64,000 bases of DNA from assembly GCF_900109685.1 (NCBI RefSeq), contig NZ_FOBB01000001.1, positions 868,001-932,000 on the forward strand, read 5' to 3'. How positions within the stretch are numbered: the first letter of the stretch is position 1; each line of letters starts with the position of its first letter. Source of the DNA: Chitinophaga rupis (GTDB lineage: Bacteria > Bacteroidota > Bacteroidia > Chitinophagales > Chitinophagaceae). Shown one piece after another: positions 8,508-18,300 of this stretch. Below the pieces are notes generated by a model. That model ran no database searches. It saw only the letters and a list, made by a program, of their open reading frames with translations, and had not been told where the DNA came from. The position numbers and the translations under genes are program-made.

Positions 8508-10231
8508 CTAATTGTAATCGCATCCAGCTCTTTCTGCACAAAATCCGCCAGCTCTTTCACATAGGCGGGTGAAAAATCAAAACGGATACCGGCCGCTTTA
8601 TACAGCTCCGGTAAGGTGCGGGTGCCACCCAGGCTTAACGCTTTCACGTAATTGTCCAGGGCCTGCTGCTTATTTTCCTTATACTGTTTCCACATAGCAA
8701 TAGCTCCCAACTGCGCAATACCGTATTCAATGTAATAGAAAGGCACTTCAAACAGGTGCAGCTGCTTTTGCCAGGTAATAGCGCGATAGTCTTCCAAACC
8801 GCTCCAATCCACCATGCTGGTGGCAAACTCATTCAGGATATTTACCCAGGCTGCCGTACGTTCTGCTACGGTATGCTGCGGATGTTCATATACCCAGTGC
8901 TGGAATTTATCAATGGTTGCTATCCATGGGAAAATGATGATGGCGCGTTCCAGCTGCTGCACTTTAGCACGGCGCAGCTCTTCTTTATCATTAAAGAAAA
9001 TATCCCAATGATCCATGGTGAACAGCTCCATACTCATGCTGGCCACTTCGGCAATTTCCATTGGGTATTCCTTAAACGCGCTTAACGGTAAATGATGGCT
9101 CAGGAAAGAATGTACTGCATGGCCGCCTTCGTGCACCATGGTGGTCAGGTCTTTCATTTGCCCGGCAGCATTCATGAAGATAAAAGGTACACCGGTTTCT
9201 GCCAGCGGGCAGTTATAACCACCGGGAGCTTTGCCTTTGCGGCTTTCCAGGTCCAGCCGGCCCATTTGCTGCATTACGCGCAGGCAGTTGCCAAAGAAAG
9301 GTCCCAGCTCATCAAAACAGGCAATGGCTTTATTAATCAGCTCAGTACCGGTTTGGAAAGGTTCCAGCGGTTTGGTACCGGCCGCTTCTGCATCCGCATC
9401 CCAGGGTTTTAAAACCTCCAGGTTCAGCTTTTTAGCCTGCCGTTTTTGAATGCTTTCTACTAAGGGTAAAATGTGTTCTTTTACCGCAGTATGAAACTGG
9501 AAGCAATCCTCTTTGGTATAGTCAAAGCGGCCCAGGTCCTCAAACTTATAATCACGGTAATTGGCAAAACCGGCATTCTTAGCTACCTGGTCGCGCTTTT
9601 CCACCAGGGTGGTATACAGCTTGTCCATGGTTTCCTTATCCTGTAAGCGGCGCTCATTGGTTTTACGGAACACCTCTTCCCGCAGGGCGCGGTCGCTGTT
9701 CTCTAAAAATTTGGCTGCCTGCTGTAAGGTATATTCCTGGCCATTCACTTCAATGGTCATTTTACCGGATATTACGCCGTATTGCTGGGCCATTACGCTC
9801 AGCTCTGCCAGCAAGGGCACATTCTGTTCGCGGAACAGCTTTACCTGCTTACGTACGCTGCGCAGGTAGGTTTTATAATTATCGCCCAGCTGTTTGGAAA
9901 GATCGGTATCCAGCAGCTTACGGTTCAGCGCATCTGCATAGGGCTGCAGCTTGGGCTGTATTTCCATGCAGAAATAGGTAAACGCTTCTTCCAGCTGTTT
10001 ATCTGTTGTATCGCAGGTCATGCGGATCTGCCGCCAGCAGGCATCTTCACTCACCACGGCTTCCAGCTCGCTCACATCCTTTAACCATTGCTCCAGTTCC
10101 GGCAAGGTATTCAGCGGGCGTTGTTTCAATTCCTCAAAGTAAGGCTGCAGCGCCTCCCAGGTGGTAACAGTAAAGTTATCGGGTAAAAACCGGCGGGGCA
10201 GTTTTTCAATATTTGCATTTAAAGTTTCCAT
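8504..10231 (-). CDS. M3 family oligoendopeptidase
   Basis: A cytoplasmic zinc metallopeptidase of about 575 residues, similar to PepF-type oligoendopeptidases, which cut short peptides. The zinc motif HEGGH lies in TTMVHEGGHAVHSFL, and the third ligand is in the downstream EIAEVASMSMELF helix. I start at the ATG at 10231 (METLNANIEKL); an upstream ATG at 10258 would add nine residues with no family support. No signal peptide is present. Neighbours give no extra clue. Confidence 0.9.
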   Translation of the reverse strand: METLNANIEKLPRRFLPDNFTVTTWEALQPYFEELKQRPLNTLPELEQWLKDVSELEAVVSEDACWRQIRMTCDTTDKQLEEAFTYFCMEIQPKLQPYADALNRKLLDTDLSKQLGDNYKTYLRSVRKQVKLFREQNVPLLAELSVMAQQYGVISGKMTIEVNGQEYTLQQAAKFLENSDRALREEVFRKTNERRLQDKETMDKLYTTLVEKRDQVAKNAGFANYRDYKFEDLGRFDYTKEDCFQFHTAVKEHILPLVESIQKRQAKKLNLEVLKPWDADAEAAGTKPLEPFQTGTELINKAIACFDELGPFFGNCLRVMQQMGRLDLESRKGKAPGGYNCPLAETGVPFIFMNAAGQMKDLTTMVHEGGHAVHSFLSHHLPLSAFKEYPMEIAEVASMSMELFTMDHWDIFFNDKEELRRAKVQQLERAIIIFPWIATIDKFQHWVYEHPQHTVAERTAAWVNILNEFATSMVDWSGLEDYRAITWQKQLHLFEVPFYYIEYGIAQLGAIAMWKQYKENKQQALDNYVKALSLGGTRTLPELYKAAGIRFDFSPAYVKELADFVQKELDAITIS

Positions 10232-10776
10232 CCCACTAAGATAATTATGAATTGGCAATTACGGATTACGAATTGGGGAGATCATGGGGGACGACGAGCA
10301 TAAAATTATAGGCAGGAGCGGGTAAATATGAATTGTTAAATTATGAAGCGCGAAGCATTCATAGCCTGCCCTGCAAAAATGGGGAATACTGTTGAAAGTA
10401 ATTTATGATATGAATGATTATGACCGGGTAGATTGTGAAGGAGAGCCTGAAATACAGGCGGATGGGCTATTACAGACGTTTAATTGCAGATAGCGAAACA
10501 CCGCATTGCCAAAGCAGAGAGGCTTAAAGGCTAATTGAAAGAGCAAGTTAGGAGAGACGTTATTAATTATGAATTATCAATTACAAATTACGAATGGAAA
10601 TATGCAATGTTACCTTGTATGGTAAGGTATGACTGCATGTAATGGAATAATATATGCTCATTACATGCAGCCTGCCTTTCAGCACCGTTGCATTTTAATT
10701 ACTCATATCATAATTTATTTTCAACGGCATCGTGTCCCGCTTCGGCGGAATCGTAATTGAATAATCCGTAATTCAA
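10232..10776. other. intergenic region with AT-rich repeats and two hairpins
   Basis: No convincing gene is present. It contains several copies of an AATTACGAATT/AATTCGTAATT word (about 10250-10276, 10569-10594, 10752-10775). Two hairpins also occur: TACCTT/AAGGTA at 10611-10629, and a perfect 12-bp stem CTGCATGTAATG/CATTACATGCAG at 10633-10670. The function is unknown. Confidence 0.6.
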
Positions 10777-11430
10777 CTATTCTTCAGTCTTTTTCTTCTT
10801 TGTAGTTTTCTTCGGCGCAGCTTCTTCGTCGCCGGCTGCTTCTTCTTTCTTAGGTTTGGCAGCAGCTTTTTTAGCCGGCTTTTCAGCAGGCGCTTCGGCG
10901 CTGGCATCTTCCTTGGCGGCAGCCTTCGGTGCTTTCGCTTTCTTGGCTGGTTTTTCCTCTGCTACCACTTCCGGTGCAGCAGCGGGTTCACCTACCAATG
11001 CTTCGGCATCTTCGTCGCCTTCTTCAGCCGGGTTCAGGATCTCGTCAAATTTCAGGAGGTCATTCGTCTTCAGGATGGCATACCATTTTACCATCTTCTT
11101 CATATCGCTTACATATACCTTATCTTCATCAAAAGAAGGATATACTTTCCGGAAATAGGTCTTAATCGCAGTATTATCGGCATTAGCGGCAACTACTTTG
11201 TGGTCCGCTTCCTGCTCCTGCATGGCTTTAAATACCTCTGCCAGGTTTACATTATCACCAGTGGTAAATACTTCAATACTTTCCAGCGGGGTAAAGTTGT
11301 GTACACGGGATGAAACAAAGCGGGTGCTTTTGTCTTCCAGTGAACGAACGATCGCGCCGTCCTGTTTACTGGCTAATAATTGAAACAATCCGCCGAGACC
11401 GGTTACTGCAACAATTTCTCTGTACTGCAT
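10777..11430 (-). CDS. DUF5606 protein with basic Ala/Lys-rich tail
   Basis: The first ~130 residues match the DUF5606 domain of Bacteroidota (MQYREIVAVTGLGGLFQLLA onward), of unknown function. After an acidic linker (NPAEEGDEDAE) the last ~75 residues are a low-complexity Lys/Ala/Pro/Glu tail with repeated PAKKA and KKTTKKKK, like histone H1-type tails, suggesting nucleic-acid contact. I choose the ATG at 11430; the earlier TTG at 11436 is only 14 nt from a TATATTTG -7 element at 11450-11457. Single gene. Confidence 0.85.
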   Translation of the reverse strand: MQYREIVAVTGLGGLFQLLASKQDGAIVRSLEDKSTRFVSSRVHNFTPLESIEVFTTGDNVNLAEVFKAMQEQEADHKVVAANADNTAIKTYFRKVYPSFDEDKVYVSDMKKMVKWYAILKTNDLLKFDEILNPAEEGDEDAEALVGEPAAAPEVVAEEKPAKKAKAPKAAAKEDASAEAPAEKPAKKAAAKPKKEEAAGDEEAAPKKTTKKKKTEE

Positions 11431-11449
11431 GTTCAAATTTTTAGGAGCG

Positions 11450-11457
11450 CAAATATA
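11450..11457 (-). promoter_or_regulatory. -7 promoter element of the DUF5606 gene
   Basis: TATATTTG fits TAnnTTTG exactly and lies 19 nt before the ATG at 11430. No clear -33 element was seen. Confidence 0.5.
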
Positions 11458-11498
11458 AATAATTAATTTAAGATGGTTACCCGGTGATTTACAGATTT

Positions 11499-14057
11499 TT
11501 AGTTTAACCGCCGGGCCACTACCACAGGGAGTTTCCAGCGTTTTACGCGTCCCTGCAGGTCAAAAACCTCAGTAAATGCAATATAAATGCCAACCGGTAA
11601 TTGCTGTTTATTCTCTCCCAGCCCGTCCCAGATAATATTGTTCTGGTTACCCAACACCCCGTTTTGCAACAGCTGCCGTACCGGCCGGCCCTGCGCATCA
11701 AATATAGTGATGTTGCCTATATAACCAACTTCCGGCAGCTGGCAGGTGATCACTGTCAGGTCATCCATCCCATCATTATCCGGCGAAAATACCTGTGGCT
11801 GCAGGCTTACCTCCCCTGCTGCCTGTTTCAGGTTAAGCTGCTGGGAATTCAGGTAACCCGGCGTAGCATCGCCGGCCGTAGTAGCGGCAGGGTGCCAGTT
11901 GCTTATATCGCCGGTTGGCTGCGCAGCGCTCAGGCGCTCCAATGACACGCCTTTGGTATTAGTGGCCAGGGAGAGCTGCATATCCGGTGTGTAAGAGAAA
12001 ACATCTACCAACCCATTGGCTGTATTATATAATCCAATAGTACCGCCTTCATTGGGAAAAGCCGGCAGGTTATTAACCTCCAGCAAATTTTCCCAGGCCT
12101 TGCAGGTATAGTTCCGGCACAGCGCATCGGCATTGCGGGTAAGGGCCAGGTATTGCCCTGGTAACAGCAGGCGGGATGTAGCGCTTACAGCCACCGGCGC
12201 GCCAGGCTGTCCATCCCGGTCTATCATGGCAATGTAGAGCTGCTGCACATCAATAGCGCGGCTGCTGCGGTTATAGAGCTCCACAAACTCCGGGGCGGTG
12301 GGTTTAGGATCAAAGAGCAGCTCATTGATCACGATGGTACCACTATCCGCTACCGTGGGCAGGGCCAGTATAGCACTGTCACGGCCCATGGGCTGCCCGG
12401 TGCAACCGGTAAGATCCTTTACCCTAAGTGTATAAATACCTTCCGGCTGCAGGGGCGCGGAAAGCTGCAGCTGCACTGTATTAAATAAGGGCGCCAACAC
12501 ATTAGCTGCTGCTACTGCTGGCGTTAGCTGGTAATGGGCCGGGGTAGCTGCCAGCATACTATCCAGTGTTTTGCTGAAATACAGCGCCAGGTGCAGGCTA
12601 TCAATTACGTAAGCGCGTAACAGGTCCGTGAAAGCGGTATCAGTCACGGACGCTGCTACGGAATTTGGATACCCCGGTGTGCTGCCGGTAGCAGCAGTAG
12701 CTGCTTTCCAGTTAATGCTGCCATTGCAGGGCGCAGCAGGCGAGATCATTTCCAGGCTCCAGCCGCCGTTCTCTTTTTTTGCATCGGCATACCAGCTTTT
12801 GTTATAGGCCACTGCATGCATTACGCTGCCTGCAGCATTACACAGGATCAACGTATCATCCTCATTGCCCAGGGCCGGAAAATCATTTAGCACTAAACTA
12901 TTACTTCCCGGCAGTACTTTTTTGGATAATACCAGCAGGTTATCCGGCTGCAGCTCATAAAAAGGCAGCAGCACCTGCCCGCTGTTGGAGGCAAAACGCC
13001 AGTCCTTTAATTGTACCGGATGGGGCCCTGTATTCCGGATCTCTACGAATTCCGGCAATTCAGAACCCATTGGAGGCTCCGGATCGGGAAATATTTCATG
13101 AATTATTACCTCATAGCGGGAGGGCTGATAATACAAACATGGGATAGAAGCCGTCTGCATTAGGTTTCCGGCCAGGTCGGCAATACCGGTTACCTGTAAT
13201 AGTACCGTATCGCCGTTTGGAAATGGCGTATTAAAAAACAAGTGCATTCCATCTGGTGTTTGTTGTACAGATGTGGGGTTACCCATGCTCCCTGCCTGGT
13301 AATGGCTGGCCAGCAGGGCTGCGGTGCTGTCTACCGGTTCTGAGAACCGTAGCAGCAGCTCCCGGTCATTGAGCACAGTTACCGAACTGACCACCGGTGG
13401 CAGGGTATCTTTCACGAACCGCATTACCTGCACCTCATCAAAGAAATGTTTCTGGAAAAAGCTGGAGGTGGATTGCCGCACCACGATGCCGAAACAAGTG
13501 CTGGCATTTAACGGGGCCGGGGCAGCGGCGCCTTCCAGTATATAATACTGGCCGGTGCCCGTAGTATCTGTCCACAAATGCCAGGTGCCCTTGTCATCAC
13601 AGGTCACTTTTAGCTTCAGGGTAGTAGTGGAATGGTTGGTAATTCCATTCCGGCCATTTATGACCATTTCCGGCTCATTTCCGGCAGTTTTACGGTACAG
13701 GCATACTTTGTCATCTTTGTCGCCTATCCGCACAAAATAGCCCGTTAAAGTGGTGCTGAGTAAGTTACTGCTATCCGCCTGCAGGTATACCTCCACATAA
13801 TTATTGGAAGAGGTGTTGAAATCCAGCTGCATCCACCATTCCCAGCTGGCGGGCAGCCCGATACCGGCCGGGGCCCACAGGCCAAAGCGGCTGTTAGGTT
13901 GCAGATAATTGCTTTGCAGCCGGCTATTTTTTACCTGCCAGGCAGTATCTATTCCCTTCCAGGGAACAGATGGTAAAGCATCAAAATGTTCAATGATCTG
14001 ACTATGAGAGAGAGAGGAGAGCAACAGCAGCGCCACACAAAATTTGAGTGTGCGCAT
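11499..14057 (-). CDS. secreted lamin-tail-domain protein
   Basis: A large secreted protein of 852 residues with a signal peptide. A beta-sandwich region at about 20-215 is followed by a Big_5-like domain (PPVVSSVTVLNDRELLLRF), a lamin-tail domain (EFVEIRNTGPHPVQLKDW), another Big_5-like stretch and a second lamin-tail domain (EFVELYNRSSRAIDVQQL). It ends in a FlgD-like / gliding-type Ig domain: FSPDNDGMDDLTVI, then GIYIAFTEVFDLQGRVKRWK. Such proteins are exported by the type IX system and act at the cell surface; substrate and role are not known. Confidence 0.85.
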   Translation of the reverse strand: MRTLKFCVALLLLSSLSHSQIIEHFDALPSVPWKGIDTAWQVKNSRLQSNYLQPNSRFGLWAPAGIGLPASWEWWMQLDFNTSSNNYVEVYLQADSSNLLSTTLTGYFVRIGDKDDKVCLYRKTAGNEPEMVINGRNGITNHSTTTLKLKVTCDDKGTWHLWTDTTGTGQYYILEGAAAPAPLNASTCFGIVVRQSTSSFFQKHFFDEVQVMRFVKDTLPPVVSSVTVLNDRELLLRFSEPVDSTAALLASHYQAGSMGNPTSVQQTPDGMHLFFNTPFPNGDTVLLQVTGIADLAGNLMQTASIPCLYYQPSRYEVIIHEIFPDPEPPMGSELPEFVEIRNTGPHPVQLKDWRFASNSGQVLLPFYELQPDNLLVLSKKVLPGSNSLVLNDFPALGNEDDTLILCNAAGSVMHAVAYNKSWYADAKKENGGWSLEMISPAAPCNGSINWKAATAATGSTPGYPNSVAASVTDTAFTDLLRAYVIDSLHLALYFSKTLDSMLAATPAHYQLTPAVAAANVLAPLFNTVQLQLSAPLQPEGIYTLRVKDLTGCTGQPMGRDSAILALPTVADSGTIVINELLFDPKPTAPEFVELYNRSSRAIDVQQLYIAMIDRDGQPGAPVAVSATSRLLLPGQYLALTRNADALCRNYTCKAWENLLEVNNLPAFPNEGGTIGLYNTANGLVDVFSYTPDMQLSLATNTKGVSLERLSAAQPTGDISNWHPAATTAGDATPGYLNSQQLNLKQAAGEVSLQPQVFSPDNDGMDDLTVITCQLPEVGYIGNITIFDAQGRPVRQLLQNGVLGNQNNIIWDGLGENKQQLPVGIYIAFTEVFDLQGRVKRWKLPVVVARRLN

Positions 14058-14210
14058 AATAAAATAATTGGTTGGTTAAGCTGCGAATATAGAGAATAAG
14101 ATAGTATTTTTGCACCTCCAAAAATTGTTCTTTTTCTGATCATATTGAGGCCCATACAGTTATATTATCAGGCTTCGTCCATATGATCGCAAAACCAAAT
14201 TATTCCCACA

Positions 14211-15200
14211 ATGAAAGTTGCCGTAGTGGGCGCTACCGGACTGGTAGGCTCTAAAATGTTACAAGTGTTAGCGGAAAGAAATTTCCCGGTTACAGAGCTC
14301 ATTCCTGTAGCTTCTGAGAAGTCTGTTGGTAAGGAAGTAACATTCAAGGGTAAGCAGTATAAGGTAGTAACTGCCGATACGGCCATTTCCATGAAACCCA
14401 ATGTAGCACTGTTCTCTGCCGGAGGCAGCACCTCCCTGGAGTGGGCGCCTAAATTTGCCGCCGCCGGTATTACGGTGATCGACAATTCCAGCGCCTGGAG
14501 AATGGACCCCAGCAAAAAGCTGGTAGTGCCGGAAATAAACGGTAAAACCTTAACAACTGAAGATAAGATCATCGCAAATCCCAATTGCTCTACCATACAA
14601 ATGGTGTTGGTGCTGAGCCCTTTGCATGAGCTATATAAAATTAACCGGGTAGTAGTTTCTACCTATCAATCTGTAACCGGTACCGGTGTAAAAGCGGTGA
14701 ACCAGTTAATGAATGAAAGAAAAGGAATAAGTGGTGAAATGGCTTATGCATATCCCATTGATCTGAATGTAATTCCGCAGATAGATGTATTCCTGGATAA
14801 CGGGTATACCAAGGAAGAAATGAAGATGGTGAATGAAACCAAGAAGATCATGGGCGATGATCGTATACGCGTTACCGCTACTACGGTTCGTATACCCGTG
14901 ATCGGTGGACACAGTGAATCAGTGAATATTGAATTTGAGAAAGACTTCGAACTCAATGAAGTACGTAAAACTTTAGCAGCAACACCGGGTGTTATTGTGG
15001 TAGATGAGCCATCTAAACAACAGTACCCGATGCCTAAAGATGCGCATGACAAAGACGAAGTTTTTGTGGGCCGTATACGCCGTGATGAAACACAGGCTAA
15101 TACGCTGAATATGTGGATAGTAGCGGATAACCTGCGAAAAGGCGCTGCAACAAATGCAGTGCAGATCGCAGAATACCTGCACGCACAAAAAATGATTTAA
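14211..15200 (+). CDS. asd: aspartate-semialdehyde dehydrogenase
   Basis: A 329-residue NADPH enzyme that reduces beta-aspartyl phosphate to aspartate semialdehyde, feeding lysine/diaminopimelate, threonine and methionine synthesis. VGATGLVGSKM at the N-terminus binds the cofactor, NPNCSTIQM holds the catalytic Cys, and GGHSESVN carries the active-site His. The length is normal. It is transcribed alone, divergent from the lamin-tail gene. Confidence 0.96.
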   Translation: MKVAVVGATGLVGSKMLQVLAERNFPVTELIPVASEKSVGKEVTFKGKQYKVVTADTAISMKPNVALFSAGGSTSLEWAPKFAAAGITVIDNSSAWRMDPSKKLVVPEINGKTLTTEDKIIANPNCSTIQMVLVLSPLHELYKINRVVVSTYQSVTGTGVKAVNQLMNERKGISGEMAYAYPIDLNVIPQIDVFLDNGYTKEEMKMVNETKKIMGDDRIRVTATTVRIPVIGGHSESVNIEFEKDFELNEVRKTLAATPGVIVVDEPSKQQYPMPKDAHDKDEVFVGRIRRDETQANTLNMWIVADNLRKGAATNAVQIAEYLHAQKMI

Positions 15201-15512
15201 ACTGGCAATTATACATCTCAACTGCTCATATATGTATCTTTCACTAATGCATATACGATTTTTGAGTATAAGTGATTGAAAGCCGCCGGATTATAACGAA
15301 GCTTTTTGATTAAATTTTAGTAAAGGTAAAACGGTACAAGCGTAAAAATTACACGGAAGTAGTATTGATTACTGCTGTATAAAATTGGATTTTGGTATCA
15401 TAATCCTATGCCGACTTGCTTCTTATGAAAAATTATCAACTTATGCCAATACAAGAGAGAGTGCTACGCAGCAATCGTATATTTTGTCTAATCTGTAAAC
15501 ACCCTTAATCCT
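15201..15512. other. intergenic region, nothing recognised
   Basis: About 310 AT-rich bases between asd and a small conserved-looking gene. I see no terminator-like hairpin, no RNA gene and no plausible ORF. It presumably holds the promoter of the small gene, but no clear element stands out. Confidence 0.5.
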
Positions 15513-15764
15513 ATGAAGACCAACACCAATCGCGAGCTTTTATTGATGCACAAATTCACAGAAGAGTGGAGCAGCAACTTCTCTTCCCAGGTATCCCGTA
15601 TTATGAACATCGTTGATCAGCAGGATACGCTGGATGGCATCATTCCAATTATTGAAGTGGCTAATGTGTACAACCAGAAATTTGCACACACACGCACTGA
15701 CAAAGAAAACTTATTAAAGAACCGTAAAGCCCGCCCGTTTGAGTTTTTGATACACAAGAATTAA
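15513..15764 (+). CDS. small hypothetical protein, 83 residues
   Basis: A short, charged, soluble protein (MKTNTNRELLLMHKFTEEWS) with helix-forming pattern and no signal peptide, cysteine motif or known domain. It is likely real because it is closed by a perfect terminator 27 bp downstream and stands in a compact unit. Family and role are not recognised. Confidence 0.65.
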   Translation: MKTNTNRELLLMHKFTEEWSSNFSSQVSRIMNIVDQQDTLDGIIPIIEVANVYNQKFAHTRTDKENLLKNRKARPFEFLIHKN

Positions 15765-15790
15765 TTTAAGGGAATTACAGAAGAAATTGA

Positions 15791-15826
15791 TAAGGAGAAA
15801 AGGACTGTTGAGCCTTTTCTCCTTTT
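15791..15826 (+). terminator. intrinsic terminator of the 83-residue gene
   Basis: AAGGAGAAAAGG at 15791-15802 pairs perfectly with CCTTTTCTCCTT at 15812-15823 across a 9-nt loop and is followed by TTT. Confidence 0.85.
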
Positions 15827-15873
15827 TCCTCCCGATGCGCCGCGTTTTGCAAGATGGCGCACAGATCCGGGCA

Positions 15874-16536
15874 TTATTCATGCACGGCCCGGTCCAAAAA
15901 TTTTACAAAAGGCTGCATCACTGCAAATACTTTTAGTATTTCACGCACCAGGGCTGGTTGCGTACAGGCATCATCTGACATGCTATGCCATACGGTAAAG
16001 CTTTTCAGCTTAAGATAGGCAATGGCAGGGTTATCCGGCTGGTAGCCCTGTGGCGCTGTTTTAAGGGCCTCTCCGTCTATTTTACCGAAGTACTTAATAA
16101 ATTCCTTATTGCCGATGATCTGCTGAAATTCAGGGAAGTTATAATCTATTTCCTGCCGTACCTTTTTCAGCACCGGGGCTTCCGGCATCCAAATGCCGCC
16201 GCCGGCAAAACTATTGCCGCCCGGCTCCAGGTGAAAATAATAACCTGGCCGGGGCGATTTGCGGCCACCTGGTGAAAAGGCAGCGCCCATATTTGTTTTG
16301 TAGGGTGTCTTGTCTTTAGAGAACCTAACGTCTTTGTATATACGAAAAGTACAATCCTTTACCTGCAGGCCGCTCACCTCCGCATCCTGGCGGCTAAGGC
16401 CGTCAATCAGCTGCTGTACCAGGGTATCGTAATCTGATTTTGCTTCCTGGTATTCCGGTTTGTGCTCATCAAACCATTCCTTGTTATTATTCTTAGCGAG
16501 GTTCTTTAAAAATTTCAACGTGGTGGCTTGCAACAT
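15874..16536 (-). CDS. DUF2461 family protein
   Basis: The 220 residues match the DUF2461/TIGR02453 family throughout: TLKFLKNLAKNNNKEWFDEH at the start, DVRFSKDKTPYKTNMGAAF and GYYFHLEPG in the middle. The family is soluble and common in Bacteroidota, with no established function. The length is normal and the start ATG is the first in frame. It is a single gene with terminator-like hairpins nearby. Confidence 0.9.
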   Translation of the reverse strand: MLQATTLKFLKNLAKNNNKEWFDEHKPEYQEAKSDYDTLVQQLIDGLSRQDAEVSGLQVKDCTFRIYKDVRFSKDKTPYKTNMGAAFSPGGRKSPRPGYYFHLEPGGNSFAGGGIWMPEAPVLKKVRQEIDYNFPEFQQIIGNKEFIKYFGKIDGEALKTAPQGYQPDNPAIAYLKLKSFTVWHSMSDDACTQPALVREILKVFAVMQPFVKFLDRAVHE

Positions 16537-16558
16537 GCTCGGTGAATTTGGCGTACAA

Positions 16559-16595
16559 TATATAAAAAAAGGTCCGATGGACCTTTTTTTATATA
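16559..16595. terminator. strong hairpin with A/T-tracts
   Basis: An 18-bp perfect stem with loop GAT; the centre is AAGGTCC-GAT-GGACCTT flanked by seven A and seven T. It works as a terminator on both strands. It sits between the DUF2461 start and the porin end, so it most likely stops the minus-strand porin transcript. Confidence 0.8.
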
Positions 16596-16596
16596 C

Positions 16597-16861
16597 GAAT
16601 TATTCAATTACAAATTACGAATGGATTAGTGCGGATGGAGCCGCGGACATAATATATAAATTACGAATTATCAATTACGAATTAGAATGCAGCGGATGGA
16701 GCCGCGGATATAATTTATTGTGAATTAACAATTCTGAAATGTGAAGTGTTTATTGCCTGCTTCTGGAAAACAGGAAATTATATTTAATAATTTAAATTAC
16801 ATATTTCATGCTGCAGTTGCACAACGCTCTACCCAATTCGTAATTGATAATTCGTAATTAA
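16597..16861. repeat. 61-bp direct repeat and AT-rich words
   Basis: GCGGATGGAGCCGCGGA occurs at 16631-16647 and again at 16692-16708, each followed by an AT-rich stretch with AATTACGAATT-type words, which also occur at about 16597-16621 and 16838-16861. It fills most of the gap between DUF2461 and the porin gene. No ORF is credible here. Confidence 0.65.
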
Positions 16862-17949
16862 AAGTGGTATGCGGCTGCTACCAGTACATTAGCCGTGCTG
16901 CCGGTAGGGGCGCCGGAATGTTTGTTGAAAATATCAACGGAGGCGTTATCCAGCCGGAACTCCGGCATAATGGTAAGGTTGCCTACCTTGTAGTTGAATG
17001 TAAGCGTGCCTGCCATTATATGACCTCCGTTCAGCGCGCTGGCAAAGGTTTTCAGGCCATCATTATCTTCAAAATATTCACCCCGTAATGTTAAGCCAAA
17101 AGTTTCGGTAAAATCAAGATTTACGTACAGTGCAGAACCCCACCATTTCACGCTTTGAGATCCTTCCTCCCCGTTCTTCATCCGGGAATTCTTATAAGTG
17201 CTGAAGGTACCGTTATAACCCAGGCCCAGTACGGAGTTCACCTGGTAGGTAGCTACAAGATCCAGCTGGTGGTTTTGTACACCGGCAGTGTCTTTACCTT
17301 CCAGGTAGTTCAGGTATACTTTCGCGGGCGTATTAACCGGCGTAAAGCCAACCTGTGCGCCTATATATTTATGATCGCTGAAATCTACTGACTTCAGATC
17401 TGTTGGGTTAAACACCCCAACCATGGCGCTTAAGTAAGGGGTAATAGCAAAATCTGCTTTTACGCCGGTGTTAAAGAATGGCCCGTTACTGAACATATAG
17501 CTCATGCTGTAGTTGCGGTTCAGGTAAGCATCTACCAGCTCATAACCTACATGCGTGGCAAAGCTTCCCAGGCTTACTTTTATTTTATCTGTTACCTGGT
17601 AGCCCACGTATAATTGCTTAATGGCCATGGCCATTCCATTCTTACTATTCAGCGTATCGTTATAGGAAAATTCTGCAGCACGGCGGCCAAAACCAAGATC
17701 GGCTACTATGCTGCCTTTCTTAAACCCATGTTCCACCTTCAGGGAGATCATTCCCAGCTCAAAAGAATTCTGCGAGTTGGTAAAGCTGGTCTTGTTATCC
17801 GTTGCATTCCTGTTGAAATTATACTTGTAGTACACATCTGCAGAGCCGGAGAGCTTAAAGGATTCCTGCGGCTTTGTAGTATCTGCCGTTTGGGCAAACG
17901 CAGCAAAAAAAGTGCAGGCAGCAAAGGTGGTCATGATAGTTTTTTTCAT
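16858..17949 (-). CDS. putative beta-barrel porin-2 (OmpL-like)
   Basis: A 363-residue outer-membrane protein with a signal peptide (ends FFAAFAQ). The mature part begins with FKLSGSADVYYKYNFN and has repeating amphipathic strands with aromatic girdles, ending AAYHF, all typical of the BBP2/OmpL-like porin family. It forms a channel of unknown specificity. It lies downstream of the ammonium transporter on the same strand, separated by 351 bp of repeat-rich DNA, so a link to nitrogen supply is possible but weak. Confidence 0.83.
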   Translation of the reverse strand: MKKTIMTTFAACTFFAAFAQTADTTKPQESFKLSGSADVYYKYNFNRNATDNKTSFTNSQNSFELGMISLKVEHGFKKGSIVADLGFGRRAAEFSYNDTLNSKNGMAMAIKQLYVGYQVTDKIKVSLGSFATHVGYELVDAYLNRNYSMSYMFSNGPFFNTGVKADFAITPYLSAMVGVFNPTDLKSVDFSDHKYIGAQVGFTPVNTPAKVYLNYLEGKDTAGVQNHQLDLVATYQVNSVLGLGYNGTFSTYKNSRMKNGEEGSQSVKWWGSALYVNLDFTETFGLTLRGEYFEDNDGLKTFASALNGGHIMAGTLTFNYKVGNLTIMPEFRLDNASVDIFNKHSGAPTGSTANVLVAAAYHF

Positions 17950-18199
17950 CCTTTTGTTTTTGCGTTTTCAAAGGCACACAAAGCCCCGTACCTGTTTTTT
18001 GCAGGCAATTGGAATTTAACGGGCATGACTGAGCTGTTTCAATCATACCGGCTTCATGGCAAATGAAACTGGTTGATAAAAATTTAGTGGAAGAGAATTA
18101 AATAAATGAATGTTGAAAATGCGTCTAGCGTGCTACCTTTCTTCTAGTATTGTGTTGCTTGCTTTGCTTGCTGCTTGCTTTGGGTGTAGGAGGGGATCA

Positions 18200-18276
18200 T
18201 TAATAATGAATAATTAATAATTAACTGGGATACTTCACTGTGATGTACTGATTAATTATTAATTATTCATTATTAA
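18200..18276. repeat. 25-bp perfect inverted repeat, AT-rich
   Basis: The arm at 18200-18224 (TTAATAATGAATAATTAATA and on) is the exact reverse complement of 18252-18276, with a 27-nt spacer. The same word family recurs at 44925-45000. It lies 24 bp downstream of amt. There is no U-rich, GC-stem terminator character, so its role is unclear. Confidence 0.8.
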
Positions 18277-18300
18277 TTCAATAGTAGTGTTATATTCTGA